Origin: JASFWK01 sp050049355
GTDB taxonomy: Bacteria > Chloroflexota > Anaerolineae > B4-G1 > DUEL01
Direction of reading: 5' to 3'
NCBI GenBank assembly: GCA_050049355.1
Contig: JASFWK010000023.1
Location: 1-23,846 of the forward strand
DNA: 23,846 nt
In this document: piece after piece, positions 7,142 to 14,316 of the stretch
Layout of the letters: the number at the start of each line of letters is the position of its first letter
Numbering within the stretch: the first letter of the stretch is position 1
Translations under genes and position numbers: made by a program
The notes under the pieces: generated by a model
Told to the model about the DNA's origin: nothing
The model's database searches: none
What the model saw: only the letters and a program-made list of their open reading frames with translations

Positions 7142-9415
7142 ATGAGCCAGCACAAACCTGTACTGGCCTTCGATCCCAACAGCGGTGCGAACCTCTCGTG
7201 GCCCCAAGGACCACGCCTGGAGGCGGCTGTCGGCGTCGTTCGCTACCGCCTCCGGGATGTTGTGCACACCCTCCGCCTGGCCGAGCCCGACCGCCCCGTC
7301 TCCGCCCACGGCCTGCGAGCTGTCTGGCGTTGGCTACCCAAGGATAGGGGCTGCCGGGTGTGGGTCGAGGTGGCCAACGACGGAGAAGCGCCGCTCCATC
7401 TGGAGACGGCGGACGTCCTGACCACGCCCATCCTCGACCTCGGCGCAGAGCCCGAAAGGTGGACGGTCTATCAGAACGGCCTGCAGTCGTGGACGCCGAC
7501 CTTTGCACGCCACCTGGATGACAGCCTCTACACCGACCCCGGCACCCCCGACTATCGAGCGATACACAGACCGCACTGGGGTCCGAAGAGCGATCAACGG
7601 ATCTCCTCGGAATGGGTGACGGTCCTGGCGCCGCGCTCTTCACCGCGCCGCCTCTCCCTCCTGGCCGGGTTCGTGGGGACCAAGGGTCAGCTGTCGGAGG
7701 TGCTGGTTCGGACCGACGGCGGGGAACTGATCGCCCGCTGCCACTTCGACGGGGCGCTGCTCGCCCCCGGCGGTTCGGTCCGCTCAGAGACGCTGATGCT
7801 GCGCGCCGAGTCAGATCCCCTGGCGCTTCTGGAGACGTGGGCGGAGGTGACGGGAGAGGAGATGGAGGCACGCACTGCGAAACATCCGCCCACCGGCTGG
7901 TGCACCTGGTACTACTTCTACGGCGAGAACACCGCCGTCGACATCCAGGAGAATCTGGAGGCGATCGCCCGCCACGATCTCCCCCTGGACGTGATCCTGA
8001 TCGATGACGGCTATCAGACCGCCATCGGGGATTGGCTCTCGCTGGATGCGGGCAAGTTTCCCGAGGGGATGGAATCAGTAGCCCGTGCGATCCGGCGGGC
8101 GGGCCACCGGCCCGGCATCTGGACCGCCCCGTTCGGCGCGGGGGTCAACTCCCAACTTCTCGCCGAGCACCGCGACTGGCTCCTGCATGACGAGGCAGGC
8201 AAGCCAGTGGTGGGCTGGACCCACTGGGGGGTGGATTGTCACGCGCTCGACTGCACCCACCCGGAGGTGCTGACCTGGTTGGAGGAGACCTTCGCACGGA
8301 TGCGGACCGAGTGGGGGGTGGCGTTCTTCAAGATCGACTTCATCTTCGCCGCCGCCCGACCCGGCCGCCGTCACGACCCCACCGCCACCGGCGCGCAGGC
8401 CCTACGGCGGGGGGTGGAAGCGATCCGGGCTGGCGTGGGCGATGACGCCTTCCTGTTGGGATGTGGGGCGCCGCTGGGACCGTGCGTGGGGCTTGTGGAC
8501 GGGATGCGGGTCGGACCGGACGTGGATCCTAACTGGGATCCGATCTGGCGGCACGATCTCTCGATGCCGTCGACCAAGAACGCCCTGCGCAATGCCGTGG
8601 CCCGCGCCCCCTTCCACGGTCGCCTCTGGGTCAACGATCCGGATTGCCTGCTGGTGCGCCAGCGGGGCGAGGACATGGACCTGGTGCTGAACGAGATGCG
8701 CACCCTCTCGGCATTGGTGGCGCTGTTGGGTGGATCGACGATCAATGCGGACCACCTGTCGGCGATCCGCCCGGGTCGGCTCAAGTATCTGCGCCAGACA
8801 CTGCCTCCGACAGGCGTCTCCGCCCGGCCGCTCGATCTCTTCGAGAACGAATTGCCGCGCCTGCTCCTGCTTCCCGTCGAACGGGAGTGGGGCCGCTGGT
8901 GGGTCGCTGGCGTGGTCAACTGGGACGATCACACCACCGAGACCACCGTCCGCCTGGCGGAGCTAGGGCTCCCTCCCGGTCGCTACCACGTCTACCACTA
9001 CTGGCGCCGCCGCTACCTGGGAGCGACCAGCGACAGCGTTACAGTCCACCGCCATCAGCCCCACGAGACGGCGGTGCTGCTTTTCAAGCCGGTCTCCGAG
9101 CGGCCCGACCTCCTGACAACGACATTTCACGTCTGTCAGGGGATGGTGGAGGTTGGCGAATACGGATTGGAGATGACAGATCTAGGGGCGCAGATCACTG
9201 TGAGGCTGCAGAAGGCAGGACGGCAGTTCGGACGGGTGCTCTTCACCGTGCCCAAAGGGTGGCGCATCTCCAACGCACAGGTGGACGACCGGCAGCAGGC
9301 GCTGGTGACCGAGGCGCCGGGCGTCATCAGCCTGGGACTGACGCTGGAGGGGAAGGCGGAGGTGCAGGCGAGGTTTGAGCGTGTCCACCCTCTGACCCCT
9401 CATCCCACCTCCTAG
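7142..9415 (+). CDS. Alpha-galactosidase-like glycoside hydrolase, GH36 (melibiase) family
   Basis: This 757-residue protein is a GH36/clan-D type retaining glycosidase, a family that removes alpha-linked galactose (some members act on alpha-N-acetylgalactosamine or transfer galactose). An N-terminal beta-sandwich (about 1-240) precedes the catalytic barrel, which starts at GWCTWYYFYG (252-261) and continues with LIDDGYQ (286-292). The nucleophile should be D399 in FFKIDF. The acid/base should be D460 in GMRVGPDVD, about 60 residues later as is usual. A C-terminal beta domain follows. ATG 7142 is preceded by GGGAGGTG at a good distance and by a consensus promoter. No signal peptide is visible, so it is probably cytoplasmic, acting on imported oligosaccharides. 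No sugar transporter is adjacent. Exact substrate is unproven. Confidence 0.92.
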   Translation: MSQHKPVLAFDPNSGANLSWPQGPRLEAAVGVVRYRLRDVVHTLRLAEPDRPVSAHGLRAVWRWLPKDRGCRVWVEVANDGEAPLHLETADVLTTPILDLGAEPERWTVYQNGLQSWTPTFARHLDDSLYTDPGTPDYRAIHRPHWGPKSDQRISSEWVTVLAPRSSPRRLSLLAGFVGTKGQLSEVLVRTDGGELIARCHFDGALLAPGGSVRSETLMLRAESDPLALLETWAEVTGEEMEARTAKHPPTGWCTWYYFYGENTAVDIQENLEAIARHDLPLDVILIDDGYQTAIGDWLSLDAGKFPEGMESVARAIRRAGHRPGIWTAPFGAGVNSQLLAEHRDWLLHDEAGKPVVGWTHWGVDCHALDCTHPEVLTWLEETFARMRTEWGVAFFKIDFIFAAARPGRRHDPTATGAQALRRGVEAIRAGVGDDAFLLGCGAPLGPCVGLVDGMRVGPDVDPNWDPIWRHDLSMPSTKNALRNAVARAPFHGRLWVNDPDCLLVRQRGEDMDLVLNEMRTLSALVALLGGSTINADHLSAIRPGRLKYLRQTLPPTGVSARPLDLFENELPRLLLLPVEREWGRWWVAGVVNWDDHTTETTVRLAELGLPPGRYHVYHYWRRRYLGATSDSVTVHRHQPHETAVLLFKPVSERPDLLTTTFHVCQGMVEVGEYGLEMTDLGAQITVRLQKAGRQFGRVLFTVPKGWRISNAQVDDRQQALVTEAPGVISLGLTLEGKAEVQARFERVHPLTPHPTS

Positions 9416-9426
9416 GGGAGGATGAG
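9399..9426. terminator. Hairpin between convergent genes (weak terminator candidate)
   Basis: CTCATCC (9399-9405) and GGATGAG (9420-9426) form a 7-bp inverted repeat, with further CCTC/GGGG pairing inside. It spans the stop codon of the alpha-galactosidase gene and lies just before the end of the convergent Fe-S gene. No clear T-run follows on either strand, so intrinsic termination is uncertain. Confidence 0.35.
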
Positions 9427-9433
9427 ATCCTCC

Positions 9434-10411
9434 TCACGCTGTGCTGCTCCCACTAGCCATGAGCTGGCGGATCTCCAATGGCTCGCCCCTAGCTGGGTCG
9501 CGTGCCAGCGCGATCGCCCCTTCCGCACACCTGGCGACGCACACACCACAGCCCATGCAGACGCCGGCATCCACAACGGCGATACCACCGTTGACCGAGA
9601 GTGCCGCGAACTGGCAGGAGTCAGCGCAGACGCCACAGCCGACGCACACGTCGGCGTTCACCTGGCTGACGTAACCCGAGGAGGCCAGCATTGGCGTGCC
9701 GCCGGCCCACGCCTGCATCGCCCCGCAGCAGCAGACGCAGCAGTTGCAGATGGCATAGAAGCGCCCCAACATCGCGTCCTTGAAGAAGGCGTGGTGGACG
9801 TGACCGCGCTCGTCCTCCGCCTGCAGGATCTCGACCGCCTCCTCTGGCGTGAGCCAGCGGGAACGGCGTGGGTGGTGCTCGACGACGAAACTGGCGAAGG
9901 GCTCGCCGACGATGAGGCAGACATCTAGAGGTTGACAGGGATTGGGCCGCGAAGCGCGGCAAGGACACTCCAGAACCACGATGTGGTCGGGATTCTTAAG
10001 TACGATGTCGCGGGCACGCGCGTAGGGGATCACCTGCTCCAGGTCGTTCAGGCGGATCTCCTCTTCGACCGTCACCAGCTGGGTCGCCGCCTTCAGCGGC
10101 ACCACCTTGCCGTGGTAGGTGTCGGCGAAGGTGACGCCGTCGGCATCTGTCTGTGAGCGGGTCTCATCCAACCAGCGGGAGAAGAACCGAAGGAGCCAAC
10201 GCCCAAGCGGCCCGAAGATGCGGGCCAGCGGATGCTCCCCTGTGGCAATGCCGATATAGAGGTAGGGCCAGCGTGCGTAGATGTAGCCATGGAGCAGGTC
10301 CAGGAAGGAGTAATCCGGCGCGTCTCGCGCCTCACGCGTGAAGGACCGCGTGGAGGGCCGGATCAACGGTGTCCAGAGCCTTCGCTTGCTCATCCGCTCG
10401 TCGTCTCCCAT
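9434..10411 (-). CDS. Multi-cysteine 4Fe-4S ferredoxin-domain protein
   Basis: This 325-residue protein ends in two classical 4Fe-4S motifs: CVGCGVCADSC (256-266) and CMGCGVCVARC (285-295). In front are two further cysteine groups: CPCRASRPNPC with a later C165 (149-165), and the dense run CNCCVCCC (222-229), so more than two clusters or another metal site are possible. The N-terminal part (about 36-80, LHGYIYARWPYLYIG then RIFGPLGRWLLRFF) is aromatic and amphipathic rather than a clear membrane helix. The combination of ECPCR, ICNCC-CCC and a double ferredoxin tail recurs in a poorly characterised anaerobe family thought to be redox-active; the function is not known to me. The start at 10411 is chosen because a good promoter lies at 10481-10509; ATG 10393 is the alternative. 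It is divergent from the Nth fusion, which is also an Fe-S protein. Confidence 0.82.
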   Translation of the reverse strand: MGDDERMSKRRLWTPLIRPSTRSFTREARDAPDYSFLDLLHGYIYARWPYLYIGIATGEHPLARIFGPLGRWLLRFFSRWLDETRSQTDADGVTFADTYHGKVVPLKAATQLVTVEEEIRLNDLEQVIPYARARDIVLKNPDHIVVLECPCRASRPNPCQPLDVCLIVGEPFASFVVEHHPRRSRWLTPEEAVEILQAEDERGHVHHAFFKDAMLGRFYAICNCCVCCCGAMQAWAGGTPMLASSGYVSQVNADVCVGCGVCADSCQFAALSVNGGIAVVDAGVCMGCGVCVARCAEGAIALARDPARGEPLEIRQLMASGSSTA

Positions 10412-10480
10412 GTTCTTACTCAACCCCCTGCGAGGACTTGACGTGGCGCACCCAGATCGCCTCGATGGGCCGATGTCGGC

Positions 10481-10509
10481 AGTATAGCCCCATTTCCCAC
10501 ACAGGTCAA
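10481..10509 (-). promoter_or_regulatory. Sigma70-type promoter of the 4Fe-4S protein gene
   Basis: On the minus strand TTGACC (10504-10509), a 17-base spacer and TATACT (10481-10486) match consensus at 5 of 6 positions in each box. Predicted start is about 10474, leaving a leader of roughly 60 bases before the ATG at 10411. This argues against extending the coding region upstream to 10702. Confidence 0.65.
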
Positions 10510-10617
10510 CGCTGCTGCCATTGCCACTTCCAGCATCCAGCGCAAGAGTCGAGAATGGCGTTGGCCCAACCGCGGCGGGAGAATTGGGGACAGCCTTCGC
10601 ATGCCAACCGACGCCGC

Positions 10618-10645
10618 TTGCACTCCTGGCACGGCGGGATAGAAT
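10618..10645 (+). promoter_or_regulatory. Possible promoter of the Nth-phosphatase fusion gene
   Basis: TAGAAT at 10640-10645 is a good -10 box. The -35 position (TTGCAC, 10618-10623, 16-base spacer) matches consensus only in TTG. Predicted start is near 10652, about 50 bases before the ATG at 10702. The rest of the divergent intergenic stretch 10412-10701 shows nothing else I can name. Confidence 0.4.
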
Positions 10646-10701
10646 TAGACCCCGGGCCCAAGGTAGGCGCGCCGACGAATCGTCTGGTGCAACTTGAAAC
10701 A

Positions 10702-11994
10702 ATGAAACCTGAAACCGAGCAAACTATCGACGTCCACAAACTCCTCCTGGCAGAGTACGGCGACCGGCCCTGGCACCCCCACGATCCCGTCGCTACCCTC
10801 GTGCGCACCATCCTCTCTCAGAACACCAACGACGTCAACCGCGATCGCGCCTACGAGCAGCTGCGGGAGCGATTCCCCACCTGGGAGGCGGTCCGCGAGG
10901 CGCCGGAGGACGCGCTCGTAGAGGCGATCCGCCCGGCCGGGCTTGGTCCCACCAAAGCCCCACGCATCCAGCAGGCGCTGCGGCGCATCACCGCGGCGCA
11001 GGACGAAATCTCCCTCGACTTCCTGGCCGACCTCCCCGTGGACGAAGCGCGCGAGTGGCTGCTGGCCCTGCCTGGCGTCGGTCCCAAGACCGCCGCCATC
11101 GTTCTCCTATTCGCCCTGGGCAAGCCCGCCTTCCCCGTCGATACGCACGTCCACCGCGTCTCCCGGCGGCTGGGGTTGATTCCGGAGGGGACCAGCCGTG
11201 AGAGAGCACACGCCCTGCTGAGCGATATCGTTCCCAAGGAGATCTACTACGCCTTCCATCTCAACCTGATCGCCCACGGCCGCGCCATCTGTCACGCCCG
11301 CAGCCCCGAGTGCATTCGCTGCGTCCTCCAGCAGCATTGTGCCTACTACGCAGCCCTCATCCAACCCGCAACCTCCACCCTTCAACTGATCCTCGTCCGC
11401 CACGGCCAGACCGTGGCCAATGTCGAGGGGCGCTGGATCGGCTGGAGCGGCACCGAGCTGACCGCGCTGGGTCGAATGCAGGTCGAGGCCACCGCCCGTC
11501 GGCTGGCGGCGGAGATCACCGACGGCGTCGCCCTCTACACCAGTCCCCTCTCCCGCGCCCGGAAGACCGCCGAGGAGATCGGCCGGGAGCTGGGGCTCGA
11601 GGCGGTCACTGTGGAGGATCTGCGCGAGATCGATTTCGGTGAACTGGACGGGGTGAGCCTGGAGGAGATGGAGGCCCGCTACCCCGAGCTCTACGCCCGC
11701 TGGAAGAACCGGGCTGATTCCGACTACACCTGGCCTGGTGGCGAGCGGCGGGCGGATTTCTTCCGCCGAGTCGCCGCCGCCTGCGACGAACTCCTCTCTC
11801 GCCACGCACAGGGGAGTGTGATCATCGTCACCCACGGAGGGACCACGCGAGCTTGCCTGGCACACCTCCTGCCGCACGAGCTGGGGGAGTGGTGGTCCTA
11901 CCCGCTGGGGAACTGCAGCGTGACGCGCGTGGCTGTGGAGAACGGGGAGGCACGCCTCACCGCCCTCAACGACACCGACCACTTGTCCGACTAG
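10702..11994 (+). CDS. Endonuclease III-like DNA glycosylase fused to a histidine phosphatase
   Basis: This 430-residue protein combines two complete enzymes. Residues 1-215 are an HhH-GPD glycosylase/AP lyase of the endonuclease III family, which removes oxidised pyrimidines: the helix-hairpin-helix LPGVGPKT holds the catalytic K129, D147 lies in VDTHVHR, and a 4Fe-4S loop C197-x6-C204-x2-C207-x5-C213 is intact. After a linker of only about 15 residues, residues 228-430 are a phosphoglycerate-mutase-type histidine phosphatase: LVRHGQT with H234 (phosphohistidine), SRARKTA (R285, R287), E309 in LREIDFG, and VTHGG with H378. No stop or frameshift separates them. The ATG at 10702 has a weak ribosome-binding site; an in-frame GTG at 10687 is an alternative. 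The phosphatase substrate is unknown, and a link to repair is inference from fusion only. Confidence 0.92.
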   Translation: MKPETEQTIDVHKLLLAEYGDRPWHPHDPVATLVRTILSQNTNDVNRDRAYEQLRERFPTWEAVREAPEDALVEAIRPAGLGPTKAPRIQQALRRITAAQDEISLDFLADLPVDEAREWLLALPGVGPKTAAIVLLFALGKPAFPVDTHVHRVSRRLGLIPEGTSRERAHALLSDIVPKEIYYAFHLNLIAHGRAICHARSPECIRCVLQQHCAYYAALIQPATSTLQLILVRHGQTVANVEGRWIGWSGTELTALGRMQVEATARRLAAEITDGVALYTSPLSRARKTAEEIGRELGLEAVTVEDLREIDFGELDGVSLEEMEARYPELYARWKNRADSDYTWPGGERRADFFRRVAAACDELLSRHAQGSVIIVTHGGTTRACLAHLLPHELGEWWSYPLGNCSVTRVAVENGEARLTALNDTDHLSD

Positions 11995-12002
11995 GTTGGC
12001 GC

Positions 12003-12031
12003 TTCACCTCTTCGCCGTCATCTGCTATCAT
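12003..12031 (+). promoter_or_regulatory. Possible promoter with a 200-base leader before the 12239 gene
   Basis: TTCACC (12003-12008), a 17-base spacer and TATCAT (12026-12031) give a moderate sigma70 match. Transcription from near 12038 would leave a leader of about 200 bases before the ATG at 12239. The leader contains a 6-bp hairpin GCCGGA/TCCGGC (12120-12125 and 12134-12139) and two short reading frames starting at ATG 12040 and 12093 (15 and 17 codons). I recognise no known riboswitch or small RNA in it. Confidence 0.35.
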
Positions 12032-12238
12032 TGGGCCAATGCCGACAGGATGGTCGAGAGGTGATCTCCCTGCAGAGTGTTGGTGAACCGCAATGCTCTA
12101 CCTCTATCGCCTGGCTCGCGCCGGACAGCCTTATCCGGCACTCTGACCCAAATCACGATCCATTGTGAGCGAGAACAACCTAACAACACCACCTAGTCGG
12201 GATTCTTCAAGTCAGCCACACTTCGCGAGGAGAAGAAG

Positions 12239-12835
12239 ATGTCGGAGAAGATGAAGAAGCGGAAGCGCGGTGACCGATTCCCACTCTTGATTTACAGGCC
12301 ACTGGGGAAGCGCTGGAGCAGGTTGGGGATTCTCACCGCCATCATCAGTTTCACCCTCTGGTGGTTTGCCCCTCAGGTTCTCTCTCCCGACGTAGGCAGA
12401 ACCCCTCTGCGGCATCTGGCCCTGGTACCGGTGATGGCAGGCATCTTCCTCACCGTATACGGCTTCGCCGCCCGCAGGCTGGCCTACGTCCGGTGCTTTC
12501 GGACCTACCTGCGCATCCAGACGCCCTTCTACCCGCTGGTCGTTTCCTACAGGCGTATCCAGGACACACGGCCCGTCCAGTTGGCGAAGCTCTTCGACCC
12601 GAAGAGGGAGAAAGCAGCCTTCCGGAATTTGCCCCGCTCCTACTGGGCGATGACCGCTGTCGCGGTGGAGCTCAACAGCTTCCCACTGAGCGAGCGCTGG
12701 CTCCGCCTCTGGTTGGATCGGTACCTCTTCACCCCAGATATGGGAGGGTTCGTCTTTCTGGTGAAGGATTGGATGGGCTTCTCACAGCAGCTGGATAGCT
12801 TCCTCTCCGTCTATCAGTCCCGCCGCGGCCGGTGA
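12239..12835 (+). CDS. Two-helix membrane protein of unknown function, possibly PH-like C-terminal domain
   Basis: I do not recognise this 198-residue protein by name. It has a strongly basic N-terminus (MSEKMKKRKRG), two hydrophobic helices (about 28-46 and 59-78), then a soluble domain of about 115 residues. The segment from 82 to 118 (YVRCFRTYLRIQTPFYPLVV, then SYRRIQDTRP) resembles the start of bacterial PH-type domains found after two membrane helices, but this is a weak resemblance. By the positive-inside rule both ends should be cytoplasmic. GAGGAG six bases before ATG 12239 supports the start; the in-frame ATG at 12251 is less likely. The gene is transcribed alone and ends before a shared hairpin terminator. 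Confidence 0.75.
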   Translation: MSEKMKKRKRGDRFPLLIYRPLGKRWSRLGILTAIISFTLWWFAPQVLSPDVGRTPLRHLALVPVMAGIFLTVYGFAARRLAYVRCFRTYLRIQTPFYPLVVSYRRIQDTRPVQLAKLFDPKREKAAFRNLPRSYWAMTAVAVELNSFPLSERWLRLWLDRYLFTPDMGGFVFLVKDWMGFSQQLDSFLSVYQSRRGR

Positions 12836-12841
12836 CAAAGA

Positions 12842-12868
12842 AATAGGGCCGCGCGTGGCGGCCCTATT
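12842..12868. terminator. Strong hairpin terminator shared by convergent transcripts
   Basis: AATAGGGCCGC (12842-12852) and GCGGCCCTATT (12858-12868) form a perfect 11-bp stem with a 5-base loop. It sits between the end of the + strand membrane-protein gene and the end of the - strand operon. On the minus strand the stem runs into TTTCTTTG, a usable T-rich tail, so it should end the long hisS-to-metalloprotease operon. On the plus strand there is no T-run. Confidence 0.82.
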
Positions 12869-12889
12869 CGAGCTCGGACGGTGTCGGCG

Positions 12890-14305
12890 TCATTGGGGAG
12901 AGGGCACCGCAGACAACACTTCTTCCAGAAGCGCTTGCTCAGCCCCCAGGGCGATCCTCGCATGGTCGCCCTCCCAAGCCAAGCAGAGGGCGTCGCCTCC
13001 CTGCCAGCAGGCCAGTCCATCGCTGCTGATGTCGGCGGGGTGACCGAAGCGGGCCTCGGCGCAGCCGAGGTAGGATTCCACGAATTCCTCCGCCTCGCCC
13101 GCCGTATCCCAAACCACCCCCAGCAGCGCCACCGTCTCGCGGGTCGTGTCGCTCTGGTAGACAAGACAGCGATCGCCTCCCCAACCCTCGGCGGCTGCAG
13201 CCGCCTCCGGTCCATCGAGACAGCCCTCCAGGTGGAGGAGCAGGAGGAACTCGCCCACGGGGGCATCGTACACCAGGCGCCAATCGCTGTCCAGGGTTGC
13301 CGTGAGAGGGGAGAGGGAGACGGAGAGCGGTGGATCGCCGCTCAGGTAGCGCTGCGGATGAAGGATCTGCTCGCTCGACACCGGTGGATCGGCGTAAGCC
13401 CCATCGACTGCCCTCCACCCACCTCGCTCGTAGAGAGCCGCGACGAAATCCCGCCCGTACGTGTATGGAAACTGCAGTACCTCACGCACCACCCGAGGCG
13501 CCGAGTCCAGAGTGACGTGGCTGGCCCTCGCCGCAGCCTGGCGAAACGCCAGCACGTCTCCAGGTGAGAAGTACCGTTCTACGTAGCGCTCCTGGATCAA
13601 CGCCGCGTCCCCTTCCACGAGGGCCCGAATCGCCTGGTTACGATCGGCGTAGTGGGTGTATTGATCGGTCGCCTGGAGGCCAAGCCCTTCCAGGCCATAG
13701 TGCTGGTCCTGCAGCGCGTGGGCGAATTCATGCACAAAGACGAGCCGTTCAAGCGCGCCGAGAACGGTCGTGTTGCTGACGAGATATATCTCCCCATCCG
13801 GGGGGAGGTAGAAGCCCACCACCTGTTCCTCGTAGATACTCCGCCAGAGTCGCGAGAGGTCGGAACCGGGATCCAAGAGGTCGAGGGCCGCCAGAGTGAC
13901 CGCCAGCGAGCGGGATGCTTCTCGCCACTCCTCGCCCTGGTAATCGTCGGCGAGGCGGCGGCGCAGCTGTGTCTCGGTGAGTATCCATCGAGGGATAGGG
14001 GAGAGGGGCTCGAGGCCGCGCAGTGCAGCGACCTCCTCCTCGGTTCGATCGAGGGCTGCTGCCTCCTCCGCCGTAGGCGGGCGAGGGGTCGAGGTGGGGA
14101 GAATTCGGACAGAAGGCGTGGGGGTGGGGTGCGGTGTCCAGGTCGGTGGGAGCACGCCACGAGGTGTCTCCGCGGGAGATGGTGTGGCAAGCGCGGCCGA
14201 CCGCAGGGCCTGCGTGCTGGAGACGACTACGTAGCCCAGAACGAGCAGCACCACCAGATCAGCGACACCCAGAGCCGCGATGATGAGCCACTGTCTTCTG
14301 GACAT
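12890..14305 (-). CDS. Membrane-anchored HExxH (zinc metalloprotease-like) protein
   Basis: This 471-residue protein begins with a single hydrophobic anchor (about 7-30), then a Pro/Thr/Ser-rich stalk (about 40-78, with TPHPTPTPS and TSTPRPPT), which points to an external domain held off the membrane. The motif VHEFAHALQDQHY carries HExxH at H192-E193-H196, and ALVEGDA places E231 as a likely third ligand in the gluzincin manner. The last 130 residues (about 335-471) look like a separate alpha/beta domain with several cysteines. The specific family is not one I can name, and no substrate can be assigned. The gene starts 11 bases after the sbcC-like stop codon; its GAGGGA ribosome-binding site overlaps that stop region, suggesting coupled translation. 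It is the last gene before the 12842-12868 hairpin. Confidence 0.82.
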   Translation of the reverse strand: MSRRQWLIIAALGVADLVVLLVLGYVVVSSTQALRSAALATPSPAETPRGVLPPTWTPHPTPTPSVRILPTSTPRPPTAEEAAALDRTEEEVAALRGLEPLSPIPRWILTETQLRRRLADDYQGEEWREASRSLAVTLAALDLLDPGSDLSRLWRSIYEEQVVGFYLPPDGEIYLVSNTTVLGALERLVFVHEFAHALQDQHYGLEGLGLQATDQYTHYADRNQAIRALVEGDAALIQERYVERYFSPGDVLAFRQAAARASHVTLDSAPRVVREVLQFPYTYGRDFVAALYERGGWRAVDGAYADPPVSSEQILHPQRYLSGDPPLSVSLSPLTATLDSDWRLVYDAPVGEFLLLLHLEGCLDGPEAAAAAEGWGGDRCLVYQSDTTRETVALLGVVWDTAGEAEEFVESYLGCAEARFGHPADISSDGLACWQGGDALCLAWEGDHARIALGAEQALLEEVLSAVPSPQ

Positions 14306-14316
14306 CTTCCGTCCCT

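Noticed and set aside
10412..10702. N-terminal extensions of the ferredoxin-like protein and, on the other strand, of the Nth fusion
   Set aside because: Both would run through the divergent promoter region and give low-complexity residues without family similarity.
11995..12238. tRNA, SRP RNA or known riboswitch in the intergenic stretch
   Set aside because: No T-loop GTTCRA signature, no cloverleaf, and no conserved riboswitch core could be found; only one 6-bp hairpin is present.
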